Below are positions 24,794-32,800 of a stretch of 64,000 nucleotides of DNA, in pieces; position 1 is the first letter of the stretch; every line of letters starts with the position of its first letter. Below the pieces are notes generated by a model, which saw only the letters and a list, made by a program, of their open reading frames with translations, made no database searches and was not told the origin of the DNA. The translations under genes and the position numbers were made by a program. The DNA lies in NCBI RefSeq assembly GCF_006874585.1, contig NZ_CP029761.1:3483001-3547000 (forward strand). Reading direction: 5' to 3'. The DNA comes from Sphingomonas sp. IC081. Its GTDB lineage: Bacteria; Pseudomonadota; Alphaproteobacteria; Sphingomonadales; Sphingomonadaceae.

Positions 24794-25798
24794 TCAATCG
24801 TCCTCGTCTTCATAGCCGACAAGGGCGAGCGCCCGCGCACGGCGCTGGTTCAGTTCGCACCAGCGCAGCATCGCATCCTCGCGCCCGTGGGTGATCCAGG
24901 TCTCGCCGGGATTCACCTCGGTCACGGTCTGCGTGAGTTCGTCCCAATCGGCGTGGTCGGAGATGACCAGCGGCAGTTCCACCATCCGCTGTCGTGCCCG
25001 CTGGCGCACGCGCATCCAGCCGGAGGCCATGGCGGTGATCGGATCGGGCAGGCGGCGGCTCCAGCGGTCGTTCAGCGCGGAGGGCGGGGCGAGTACGATT
25101 CTGCCCGCCAGATCCGGCGTCTTGACGTCACTCACGCGTCGCACGTCGCCGAGATCGACGCCGAAACGTTCGTAGAGCCGGCACATCGCCTCCATTGCGC
25201 CGTGCAGATAGATCGGCTCCAGATGCCCGGCCCGGCGCAATTCGGCGATCAGGCGCTGCGCCTTGCCGAGTGCATAGGCACCGACCAGAACGCAGCGTTC
25301 GGGATTGGCGCAAAGCGCGGAAAGAAGCTTGGCGATCTCGTGCTCGACCGGCGGGTGGCGGAACACGGGGAGCGCGAAAGTCGCCTCGGTCACCAGTACG
25401 TCGCAGGGGACAACTTCGAAGGGCAGGCAGGTCGGATCGGGACGCCGCTTGAAATCGCCGGTGACCACGACGCGCTCGCCCGCATGTTCAAGCAGGATCT
25501 GCGCCGATCCCAGCACGTGCCCGGCCGGAATGAAGGTGACGCAAACGCCTCCGGCCAGGCGCAGGGTTTCGCCGTAAGCCACCGGCACCGCGCCTTCGCG
25601 GGTGGCGTAACGCAGTTCCATGATCGCCAGCGTCTCGCGGGTGGCCACCGTCTCGCCGTGCCCACCGCGCGCGTGATCGGAATGGCCATGAGTCACCAAG
25701 GCGCGGGCGACCGGATGCGAAGGATCGATCCAGCAGTCGGCGGGGACGACATGGATGCCGTGGGGTTCGGGTCTGATCCAGGCAAAATCGCGGGCCAT
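24794..25798 (-). CDS. ligase-associated DNA damage response exonuclease (MBL fold)
   Basis: A 334-residue metallo-beta-lactamase fold protein related to SNM1/artemis-type nucleases. The metal motif THGHSDHARGG gives His37, His39, Asp41 and His42. FIPAGHVLGSAQI, VVVTGDFKRRPDPT and VTEATFALPVF are further family marks. It probably trims damaged DNA ends before the adjacent ligase acts. ATG 25798 begins the family-conserved N terminus; an in-frame start 36 nt upstream is less likely. Nuclease and ligase genes have no gap between them. Confidence 0.9.
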   Translation of the reverse strand: MARDFAWIRPEPHGIHVVPADCWIDPSHPVARALVTHGHSDHARGGHGETVATRETLAIMELRYATREGAVPVAYGETLRLAGGVCVTFIPAGHVLGSAQILLEHAGERVVVTGDFKRRPDPTCLPFEVVPCDVLVTEATFALPVFRHPPVEHEIAKLLSALCANPERCVLVGAYALGKAQRLIAELRRAGHLEPIYLHGAMEAMCRLYERFGVDLGDVRRVSDVKTPDLAGRIVLAPPSALNDRWSRRLPDPITAMASGWMRVRQRARQRMVELPLVISDHADWDELTQTVTEVNPGETWITHGREDAMLRWCELNQRRARALALVGYEDEDD

Positions 25799-25804
25799 GA
25801 AAGG

Positions 25805-25842
25805 AAAATGGGGCGGAAACCGCGTGGTTCCCACCCCATTTC
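25805..25842. terminator. hairpin terminator after clpA
   Basis: AAATGGGG(C)GGAAACC pairs with GGTTCCCACCCCATTT across a short loop. On the minus strand the stem is followed by TTCC with a T-rich stem end. It sits just beyond the clpA stop and overlaps the upstream edge of the exonuclease gene leader. Confidence 0.65.
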
Positions 25843-25865
25843 TTCTTGGGTCGGATCAGGCCCGA

Positions 25866-28235
25866 TCAGTCGTCGGCATTGGCTTCCGGATGGGTACCGG
25901 GTTTCTTGGCCGTCTTCTTCGCGGGGGCCTTCTTCTTGGCCTTGACCACCTTCGGCGCGGCGGGCGTCAGTTCGAAGCTGAGCGCGTCCTCCTTGACCGA
26001 GACATGGACTTCGCCGCCCTGCGCCAGCTTGCCGAACAGCAGTTCTTCCGCCAGCGGCTGCTTGACCTTCTCCTGGATGACGCGGGCCATCGGCCGCGCC
26101 CCGTAGAGCTTGTCGTAGCCGCGATGGCCCAGCCATTCGCGGGCGTCGGAGTCGAACTGGATGTGGACGTTCTGGTCGGCCAGCTGCAGTTCCAGCTGGA
26201 GGATGAACTTGTCCACCACCCGGCTGATCGTTTCCTTGGCGAGGTAGGCGAAGGGCACGATGGCATCGAGACGGTTGCGGAACTCCGGCGTGAAGAGCTG
26301 CTTCACCGCCTCGTCGCCGGCATCCTGCTTGGAGACGTCACCAAAGCCGATGCCCTGGCGGGCCATGTCCGAAGCGCCCGCATTGGTGGTCATGATCAGC
26401 ACCACGTTGCGGAAGTCCACGGTCTTGCCGTGGTGGTCGGTCAGCTTGCCGTTGTCCATCACCTGCAGGAGGATGTTGAACAGGTCCGGGTGCGCCTTCT
26501 CGATCTCGTCGAGCAGGAGCACGCAGTGCGGCTGCTGGTCCACCGCATCGGTGAGCAACCCGCCCTGGTCGAAGCCGACATAGCCCGGAGGGGCACCGAT
26601 CAGGCGGCTGACCGAATGGCGCTCCATGTATTCGGACATGTCGAAGCGCTGCATCGGGATGCCCATGATCTGGGCCAGCTGCTTGGCGACTTCGGTCTTG
26701 CCGACGCCGGTGGGGCCGGAGAACAGGAACGAACCGATCGGCTTGTCCGGATCGCGCAGGCCGGCACGGCTCAGCTTCATCGCGGTGGAAAGCACCTCGA
26801 TGGCCTTGTCCTGACCGAAGACCACGCGCTTGAGGTCGCGCTCGAGATTCTCGAGCGCCTTCTTGTCGTCCGAACTGACCGACTTGGGCGGTATGCGCGC
26901 CATCGTCGCGATCACCTGCTCGATCTCGCGGGCGGTGATCGTCTTCTTGCGGCGGCTGGGGGGCACCAGCATCTGCATCGCGCCCACTTCGTCGATCACG
27001 TCGATCGCCTTGTCGGGCAGCTTGCGGTCATTGATGTAGCGCGCCGAAAGCTCGACCGCGGTCTTGATCGCGTCCGGCGTGTACTTGACCTTGTGGTGTT
27101 CCTCGAAGGCCGAGCGCAGGCCCCGCAGGATCTTGATGGTATCTTCCACGGTGGGTTCGTTGACGTCGATCTTCTGGAACCGGCGCAGCAGCGCGCGGTC
27201 CTTCTCGAAGTGGTTGCGGAACTCCTTGTAGGTGGTCGAACCGATGCAGCGGATGGTGCCGCCCGACAGTGCGGGCTTGAGCAGGTTCGAGGCATCCATC
27301 GCGCCGCCGCTGGTGGCGCCGGCACCGATCACCGTGTGGATCTCGTCGATGAACAGGATCGCGTGCGGCATCTTCTCGAGTTCGGAGACGACCTGCTTCA
27401 ACCGTTCCTCGAAGTCGCCGCGATAGCGTGTGCCCGCCAGCAGCGAGCCCATGTCGAGCGAGTAGATCACCGCCTCGTTGAGCACCTCGGGCACTTCGCC
27501 CTCGACGATCTTGCGCGCGAGACCCTCGGCGATGGCGGTCTTGCCGACGCCGGGATCGCCCACGTAGAGCGGGTTGTTCTTCGAACGGCGGCAGAGGATC
27601 TGGATCGTGCGGTCCACTTCGGGGCCACGGCCGATCAGCGGGTCGACCTTGCCCAGCAGCGCCTTCTCGTTGAGATTGACGGTGAACTGGTCAAGCGCCG
27701 AATCCTTCTTGCTGGCGCTCTTGGTCTCGGTCTTCTCTTCGGGCGTCGGGGCCTGGTCCTCGGCCCCCTTGGGCGACCGTTCCTCGACACGCTTGCCGCC
27801 CTTGCCGATGCCGTGGCTGATGTAGCTGACGGCGTCGAGGCGGCTCATGTCCTGCTGCTGCAGGAAATAGACGGCATAGGAATCGCGCTCGGAGAACAGC
27901 GCGACCAGCACGTTGGCGCCGGTGACGGTGTCCTTGCCCGAGGACTGGACGTGCAGGATCGCACGCTGGATCACCCGCTGGAAACCGGCGGTGGGGGCAG
28001 GGTCGCCCTTTTCCTCGGTCTTCAGCGACTGGTATTCCTGATCGAGATACTGGCGCACGACGTCGCCAAGGTCGCCGAGATCCACGCCGCATGCCTGCAT
28101 GACCTGTGCCGCGTCCGGATCGTCGATCAGGGCGAGCAGCAGGTGCTCGAGCGTGGCGTACTCGTGGCTGCGCTCCGATGCGTGCGAGAGCGCGGCGTGA
28201 AGGGTCTTTTCTAGGCTTTGCGCGAAGCTGGGCAT
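25866..28235 (-). CDS. clpA: ATP-dependent Clp protease ATP-binding subunit ClpA
   Basis: A 789-residue AAA+ unfoldase that feeds substrates to ClpP. The N domain (1-140) starts MPSFAQSLEKTLHAALSHA. Walker A1 GDPGVGKT is at 226-233, and Walker A2 GPTGVGKT is at 507-514. RNRLDAIVPF and FGKLAQGGEVHV follow in the D2 region. The C-terminal tail is lysine and alanine rich. In many alphaproteobacteria clpS lies directly upstream of clpA, but no clpS is visible here; the upstream gene is DUF1192. Confidence 0.96.
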   Translation of the reverse strand: MPSFAQSLEKTLHAALSHASERSHEYATLEHLLLALIDDPDAAQVMQACGVDLGDLGDVVRQYLDQEYQSLKTEEKGDPAPTAGFQRVIQRAILHVQSSGKDTVTGANVLVALFSERDSYAVYFLQQQDMSRLDAVSYISHGIGKGGKRVEERSPKGAEDQAPTPEEKTETKSASKKDSALDQFTVNLNEKALLGKVDPLIGRGPEVDRTIQILCRRSKNNPLYVGDPGVGKTAIAEGLARKIVEGEVPEVLNEAVIYSLDMGSLLAGTRYRGDFEERLKQVVSELEKMPHAILFIDEIHTVIGAGATSGGAMDASNLLKPALSGGTIRCIGSTTYKEFRNHFEKDRALLRRFQKIDVNEPTVEDTIKILRGLRSAFEEHHKVKYTPDAIKTAVELSARYINDRKLPDKAIDVIDEVGAMQMLVPPSRRKKTITAREIEQVIATMARIPPKSVSSDDKKALENLERDLKRVVFGQDKAIEVLSTAMKLSRAGLRDPDKPIGSFLFSGPTGVGKTEVAKQLAQIMGIPMQRFDMSEYMERHSVSRLIGAPPGYVGFDQGGLLTDAVDQQPHCVLLLDEIEKAHPDLFNILLQVMDNGKLTDHHGKTVDFRNVVLIMTTNAGASDMARQGIGFGDVSKQDAGDEAVKQLFTPEFRNRLDAIVPFAYLAKETISRVVDKFILQLELQLADQNVHIQFDSDAREWLGHRGYDKLYGARPMARVIQEKVKQPLAEELLFGKLAQGGEVHVSVKEDALSFELTPAAPKVVKAKKKAPAKKTAKKPGTHPEANADD

Positions 28236-28448
28236 CTAGGAAACTTCCTTGTGGGAGGGAAACGCCCTTTTTGGGACCTTGTCAGGGTGTCCGGGGCGTT
28301 CGGGGCGGGAGAGCTTGGAGCGGCGGCGCTGGAGGGAAGGGAGGGGCGGAAAGAAAATATGCGGCCAAGCGGGTTTCGTGTTCCATATAGGCACACTCAG
28401 GACGGTTGCGAGGGTCTGGATTCAAACTGGATCCTGTCCCCCCGCCGA

Positions 28449-28667
28449 TCATGAGGTTTTTGGCCGGAACAGGGCGTCGGCGGCGAGCCGGTGGGCCTGG
28501 GCCGCGCGGTGATGGGCGCGGATTCGCTCGATTTCAGCTTCAAGGAGTGCGACGCGTGCGCCAAGTTCATCCAGAGAAAAGCGCTCCAGGCTTTCGCTGG
28601 CGAGAAGGCTGGCGGCTCCGAGGGAACCCTCGGGCGACCGCCGCCGCGGTCGATCATCATCGTCCAT
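28449..28667 (-). CDS. DUF1192 family small protein
   Basis: A 72-residue acidic-to-helical protein: MDDDDRPRRR, then the LERFSLDELGARVALLEAEIER coiled-coil region and AADALF at the end. This is the DUF1192 pattern, often next to a quinone oxidoreductase gene as here. Function is unknown. ATG 28667 is preferred to one 24 nt upstream because family members begin with the acidic stretch. The 213 nt between it and clpA show no gene. Confidence 0.8.
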   Translation of the reverse strand: MDDDDRPRRRSPEGSLGAASLLASESLERFSLDELGARVALLEAEIERIRAHHRAAQAHRLAADALFRPKTS

Positions 28668-28750
28668 TGCGTCGCAGCATCGGACTGTCATTGCGCGCTG
28701 TCAATGGCCTCAAAGTATGTTCCCTTGTATAGGCCGTCTGTGGCATCAGG

Positions 28751-29758
28751 ATGGATATGTTAGTTAACGCAGTTAAGCAGATGACCGCGGTCGGCTTCGA
28801 TGCGCCCGGCGGTCCCGATGTGCTCACGCCCGTGACCGTCCCGGTTCCCCAGCCGGGGCCGGGCGAAGTGCTGGTCAAGGTCGCCTTCGCCGGGGTCAAT
28901 CGTCCCGACGTCGTGCAGCGCCAAGGCAAGTATCCGCCGCCGCCGGGCGCCTCGCCGATCCCGGGCCTGGAGATTTCCGGGCGTATCGCCGTGCTGGGCG
29001 AGGGGGTGACCGAGTTTCTCCCGGGTCAGGCGGTCTGCGCACTGGTCAGCGGCGGCGGCTATGCCGAATATTGCCTTGCCAAGGCGGCGCACTGCCTGCC
29101 GGTGCCCGAGGGCCTGGGGCTCGACGAAGCGGCGGCGCTGCCCGAGACCCTGTTCACCGTGTGGCACAACGTGTTCGAGCGCGGTTATGCCCGCGATGGC
29201 GAGACGCTGCTGGTCCATGGCGGCACCAGCGGCATCGGCACGATGGCGGCGATGCTTGGCAAGTATTTCGGGCTCACCGTGATCGTCACCTGCGGCTCGG
29301 CCGAGAAGTGCGCGCGGGCGCTCGAGATCGGCGCGGCCCATGCGATCGACTACAAGGCCTGCGACTTTGTCGAGGAAGTGGCGCGGATCACCGGCGGCCG
29401 CGGCGTCGACATCGTGCTCGACATGGTCGGCGGCGACTATGTGGCGCGCAATCTGAAGTGCCTCGCCCCCGATGGCCGGCACGTGACCATCGCCGTGCAG
29501 GGCGGCGCAAAGGCCGAAATCAACATGGCGGTGGTGATGACCCGCCGCTATACCCTGACCGGATCGACCCTGAGGGCCCGCTCCGACGCGTTCAAGGGCC
29601 TGCTGGCGCAGGAGATCCTCGCCAATGCCTGGCCGCTGGTCGAGGAAGGCGAACTGCGGCCGGTGATGGACGCGCGCTTTGCGCTCGGCGAGGCGGCCGC
29701 CGCCCATGCGCGCATGGAAGCGGGCGACCACGTCGGCAAGATCGTGCTGGAGATCTGA
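28751..29758 (+). CDS. NAD(P)H-quinone oxidoreductase (zinc-less MDR family)
   Basis: A 335-residue medium-chain reductase of the quinone oxidoreductase (QorA/PIG3-like) group. PGEVLVKVAFAGVNRPDVVQRQG forms the N-terminal fold, and HGGTSGIGTMAAMLGKYFG is the NADPH-binding motif (near 154-172). GRGVDIVLDMVGGDY and RYTLTGSTLRARS follow. Zinc ligands are absent, as expected. The product starts MDMLVNAVKQMTAVGF; an internal ATG at 28781 would also give a typical N terminus, so the start is uncertain. Confidence 0.9.
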   Translation: MDMLVNAVKQMTAVGFDAPGGPDVLTPVTVPVPQPGPGEVLVKVAFAGVNRPDVVQRQGKYPPPPGASPIPGLEISGRIAVLGEGVTEFLPGQAVCALVSGGGYAEYCLAKAAHCLPVPEGLGLDEAAALPETLFTVWHNVFERGYARDGETLLVHGGTSGIGTMAAMLGKYFGLTVIVTCGSAEKCARALEIGAAHAIDYKACDFVEEVARITGGRGVDIVLDMVGGDYVARNLKCLAPDGRHVTIAVQGGAKAEINMAVVMTRRYTLTGSTLRARSDAFKGLLAQEILANAWPLVEEGELRPVMDARFALGEAAAAHARMEAGDHVGKIVLEI

Positions 29759-29786
29759 TCGCTGCAGGGCGGGCCGGTCTTGCGCG

Positions 29787-29810
29787 GAAAATGCGCGGCG
29801 GCGCATTTTC
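29787..29810 (+). terminator. hairpin after quinone oxidoreductase
   Basis: GAAAATGCGC and GCGCATTTTC form a perfect 10-bp stem with loop GGCG, 28 nt past the stop. It is followed by ATTACG with few Ts, so a moderate terminator at best. Confidence 0.5.
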
Positions 29811-29947
29811 ATTACGCAAGCCGGCAAGTCTTCCGGTGATTGTGGCCCGCTTTTGCCAAGTCGTTTCAAATTCGCGCGCGATCGAAGGGATGAAACCGAG
29901 CCTTTTGCTTGCCCAAAGCGCAAAGTTTCCCTAAATCGGGCCCGTAC

Positions 29948-29970
29948 GGCCGCTCCGCAAAGGGGCGGCC
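29948..29970 (+). promoter_or_regulatory. hairpin in the trcR leader
   Basis: GGCCGCTCC and GGGGCGGCC can pair around a GCAAA-type loop, followed by CTTATTGTTT, 28 nt before the trcR start. The hairpin with a T-rich tail could be a leader terminator or attenuator, or the end of an upstream transcript. Function is inference. Confidence 0.35.
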
Positions 29971-29997
29971 CTTATTGTTTCCGCCGGAGATAGAGAC

Positions 29998-30705
29998 ATG
30001 AGCCAGCCCACTCCGCTGATGCCGCACGCGACCGCCTCTTGGCTGGTCGACAGCACCGCGTTGACCTTTGAGCAGATCGCCGAGTTCTGCGGCCTGCACA
30101 TGCTCGAAGTGCAGGCGATGGCCGACGATCTGGCATCCAGCAAGTATACCGGACGCGATCCCGTGCGTTCGGGCGAACTGACCATGGAAGAGATCGAGAA
30201 GGGTCAGGCAAACCCGGAGTACAAGCTCCGCATGCACAAGATCCCGGTCACGTCCAATCGTACCAAGGGCCCGCGCTATACGCCGGTGTCGAAGCGCCAG
30301 GACAAGCCGGACGGCATCGCCTGGATCCTGCGCAACCACCCCGAGGTGTCGGACGCGCAGATCGGCAAGCTGATCGGCACGACCCGCAACACCATCGCCG
30401 CGATCCGCGACCGTTCGCACTGGAACATCGCCAACATCACGCCGAAGGACCCGGTCACACTGGGCTTGTGCTCGCAGCGCGAGCTCGACTTCATCGTGTT
30501 CAAGGCCGCCAAGAAGGCCGGTATCGAGGACGATGGCCGCAACGACGAGCGTCTGACCGACGACCGCGAAGCGCTGATCGAGGAACTGCGCGCCGAGCGT
30601 GACGCCGCCTCGCGCGCCGCTTCGGAAGCCGCGCAGGAAGCCGAAGTGGCCGCTTGGCTCCAGGCCAAGCGCGCTGCCGAAGCCGCGGAAGAGCAGGGCG
30701 AGTAA
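29998..30705 (+). CDS. trcR: cell cycle transcriptional regulator TrcR (DUF1013)
   Basis: A 235-residue protein of the alphaproteobacteria-specific DUF1013 family. LMPHATASWLVDSTALTFEQIA, MADDLASSKYTGRDPVR, KIPVTSNRTKGPRYTPVSKRQ and PDGIAWILRNHPEVSDAQI...GTTRNTIAAIRDRSHWN are the conserved blocks. The last is helix-turn-helix-like. The Caulobacter member is reported as a cell-cycle transcription cofactor. The C terminus (about 180-235) is an alanine and glutamate-rich coiled coil. A strong terminator lies directly downstream. Confidence 0.92.
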   Translation: MSQPTPLMPHATASWLVDSTALTFEQIAEFCGLHMLEVQAMADDLASSKYTGRDPVRSGELTMEEIEKGQANPEYKLRMHKIPVTSNRTKGPRYTPVSKRQDKPDGIAWILRNHPEVSDAQIGKLIGTTRNTIAAIRDRSHWNIANITPKDPVTLGLCSQRELDFIVFKAAKKAGIEDDGRNDERLTDDREALIEELRAERDAASRAASEAAQEAEVAAWLQAKRAAEAAEEQGE

Positions 30706-30738
30706 CCTCGTCCCGCCATCCGCAAGGCCATCGGGCCG

Positions 30739-30796
30739 CCGGACAAACAAAAAGCCCCGCGACGATCACTCGTCGCGGGGCTTTTTGTTTGTCCGG
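30739..30796. terminator. very long bidirectional terminator after trcR
   Basis: A perfect 27-bp inverted repeat (30739-30765 and 30770-30796) with a four-base loop TCAC. The core GCCCCGCGACGA is flanked by an A5 run on one side and a T5 run on the other, so it can terminate transcription from both strands. trcR ends at 30705, and the bactofilin gene converges from the right. Confidence 0.9.
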
Positions 30797-30797
30797 C

Positions 30798-30827
30798 CTG
30801 GAGCAGTTTTCGATCCGATTGCATCGG
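30798..30827. repeat. intergenic palindromic repeat, copy A
   Basis: A 30-bp element beginning CTGGAGCAGTTTT and containing the palindrome CCGATTGCATCGG. It matches copy B at 39946-39975 in 24 of 30 positions. It abuts the trcR terminator. Both copies are in intergenic DNA downstream of a gene, as is typical of REP-like elements. Confidence 0.65.
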
Positions 30828-30904
30828 ATCAACTACTCCAAGATTTTGGTTTTACGCGCTTTCGGAGTCATCAGGTGATTCCACCTGCTCTCGGCCGGGA
30901 AGAA

Positions 30905-31342
30905 TTACTCCGCCGGTTCCAGCGCGCTCTTGTCGGTGATCTGCGGGATGGCCGGCGGGGTGTGCCCGCCGTTCGGGTTGAGCCGGCCTTCGAGCCGGGC
31001 GCCCTGCTCGATGGTGAGCGCGTCGTAGGCGACGTCGCCCTCGATGCGGGCCGTGCGCAGGATCACCACCTCGCGGGCGGTGATGGTGCCGCGCACGGTA
31101 CCGGCGATGCGCACGCTTTCGGCGCTGATGCCGCCGGCGATCTCGCTGGCGTCACCCTGGATGAGCGCCTTGCAGGCGATGTCGCCGGTGACACGGCCCT
31201 CGACGTGAAGGTCGACGGTGGCTTCGATGTTGCCGGTGATGGCGGTATCCGCGCCGAGCACCGAAAAGCTGCTGGAGCCGGTGCGGGCGGTCGTGGTCGA
31301 AAAGGTCTTGGCCATGGCGTTATCGGGCTTCTTGCTGAACAT
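30905..31342 (-). CDS. bactofilin (polymer-forming cytoskeletal protein)
   Basis: A 145-residue bactofilin. The short N-terminal tail is followed by the beta-helix domain: SVLGADTAITGNIEATVDLHVEGRVTGDI, ASEIAGGISAESVRIAGTVRGTITAREVVI, TARIEGDVAYDALTIEQGARLEGRL. Bactofilins self-assemble without nucleotide and localise cell-wall enzymes at the membrane. The ATG lies inside the end of the upstream M23 peptidase gene (23-nt overlap), the usual alphaproteobacterial partner arrangement. Confidence 0.94.
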   Translation of the reverse strand: MFSKKPDNAMAKTFSTTTARTGSSSFSVLGADTAITGNIEATVDLHVEGRVTGDIACKALIQGDASEIAGGISAESVRIAGTVRGTITAREVVILRTARIEGDVAYDALTIEQGARLEGRLNPNGGHTPPAIPQITDKSALEPAE

Positions 31343-32453
31343 TATGGGCGGCCTCGAGGAATGTGCGCGGGTTCATGGGCCGGTTGTTGTTGCGCACCTC
31401 GAAGTGGAGATGCGGTCCGGTTGACCGGCCGGTCGAGCCCATTGCGGCGATGCGGGTTCCGCCGTCGACGAGCTGGCCGGGGCGGACGTTGAAGCCGGAG
31501 AGATGGCCGTAGCGGGTCATCAGACCGTTGCCGTGGCTGATCTCCACGCAGTTGCCGTAACCCTGGCGCTGACCGACAAAGGTCACGCGCCCCTTGGCGG
31601 CGGCATAGATCGGCGAGCCCATCGGGCCGGGGAAGTCCAGCCCGGCGTGGAAGGCGGCGCCGCCGGTGAAGGGATCGGCGCGGTAGCCGAAGCTCGACGA
31701 GACATAGGCGACGTGGGCGGGGCTGACTTGCGGGATCGAGGCGAGGCCGTTCTCCAGCGAATCCATGCGCGCCAGGCTCTGGCCGAGGCGCTGGAAACGC
31801 GGATCGATCGAACCGTCGGCAGCGGTTGTCAGCTTTTCGAGCGGACCACCTTCGCCGCCGCGGGCATTCGCCATGGCGTTGGGATTGAGGCCGAGCTTGC
31901 GGATGGTCTGGGCGGCGCTGGCGGCGCGGCGGTCGGCATAGCGGGTCAGGCGTTCGACAAAGGCCAGCTGTTCGGCTTCCACCCCGGCCAGCTTGCCGGC
32001 CTCGGGCACGGCGGCGCTGACCTTCTTTACCGTCGCGGCGGCTTCGCTGGCGCTGTCGGTCACGGTTTCGCCGGCCTGCTTGTCATCGGGCAGTTCGCCG
32101 ATGTGGGCTTCGACCACCGTCTCGATGAACTTCTGGCGGCGGGCAAGGTCATCCGCGGTGCCGTCGAGATTGTCGCGGTACTGCTGCACCCGGCTCTCGG
32201 CCGTGGCGACCTTGGCTTCGCGCAGGCGCAGCAGGGCATGGTCGCTGGTCGCGCTGAACTGCGACACGGCGACCGCGCCCATCGACACGCACCATGCGCC
32301 GAGCAGCGCGGCACAAGTGCCGGCAGCCACTTTCTGCATGCGCGACGAAATACGGATGAAGCGGACCTGTCCCTGCGAGCGCATGATGAACTCGCGTTCG
32401 GGAAAGGCCGCCTGGAGACGCGATTTCAGCGTCCCGGCAGAGATGAACTTCAA
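31320..32453 (-). CDS. M23 family metallopeptidase, bactofilin partner
   Basis: A 377-residue membrane-anchored cell-wall endopeptidase. It has a cytoplasmic N terminus (LQAAFPEREFIMRSQGQVRFIRIS), a membrane segment near residues 44-62, a periplasmic coiled coil (about 70-190), and a C-terminal M23 domain: FGYRADPFTGGAAFHAGLDFPGP, GLMTRYGHLSGF and GPHLHFEVRNN, with all zinc ligands. TTG 32453 is chosen because homologues share the LQAWFPER-type N terminus. Coupled to bactofilin, it probably sets cell shape. Confidence 0.9.
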   Translation of the reverse strand: MKFISAGTLKSRLQAAFPEREFIMRSQGQVRFIRISSRMQKVAAGTCAALLGAWCVSMGAVAVSQFSATSDHALLRLREAKVATAESRVQQYRDNLDGTADDLARRQKFIETVVEAHIGELPDDKQAGETVTDSASEAAATVKKVSAAVPEAGKLAGVEAEQLAFVERLTRYADRRAASAAQTIRKLGLNPNAMANARGGEGGPLEKLTTAADGSIDPRFQRLGQSLARMDSLENGLASIPQVSPAHVAYVSSSFGYRADPFTGGAAFHAGLDFPGPMGSPIYAAAKGRVTFVGQRQGYGNCVEISHGNGLMTRYGHLSGFNVRPGQLVDGGTRIAAMGSTGRSTGPHLHFEVRNNNRPMNPRTFLEAAHNVQQEAR

Positions 32454-32800
32454 AACGACCCCGCTTTGGAAATTTTTTTCTGACCCCGGGCGGCCGGGTA
32501 GCAGGGGAGGGGGGCAAAGGCGAATCGACTCGCCCCGATTGGTTGCAAAAACAGGATGAGTCGGACCTTCCCTGCGATGAACCGAGGGAACGAATTTGAT
32601 TCCGAGAGTGGCGGGTCTGTGGAAATCGCCCCGATTCGCAGGCGCAACAGGCTGATCTCATACGGAAGTTTGAATGAATCCAGGCTGAATGCATTGACGG
32701 GCTTTGCCGTGACGGTTGCGTGACATGCATCGAAACCGCCTCCGGCGCATCGATCGGTCCGGTCGGTGACAGCATGGCGCAACAATGCTAGGCGGCTGCC
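32454..32800. other. 347-bp divergent intergenic region
   Basis: The promoter-bearing region between the divergent M23/bactofilin unit and the proA unit. I see no gene, RNA or clear promoter pair in it. It is somewhat less GC-rich around 32530-32700 than the genes. Confidence 0.5.

Noticed and set aside
23234-25945. 903-codon plus-strand frame
   Set aside because: Antisense of the ligase and exonuclease genes, which have intact catalytic motifs on the minus strand.
25755-28214. 819-codon plus-strand frame
   Set aside because: Antisense of clpA; rich in H, D and L as expected for a shadow frame.
28757-28780. CtrA-type TTAA-N7-TTAA site at the quinone oxidoreductase start
   Set aside because: The two TTAA boxes are separated by 5 bases, not 7, so it does not fit the CtrA site.
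29070-29934. Overlapping plus-strand frame inside the quinone oxidoreductase
   Set aside because: Arginine-rich shadow frame without family motifs.
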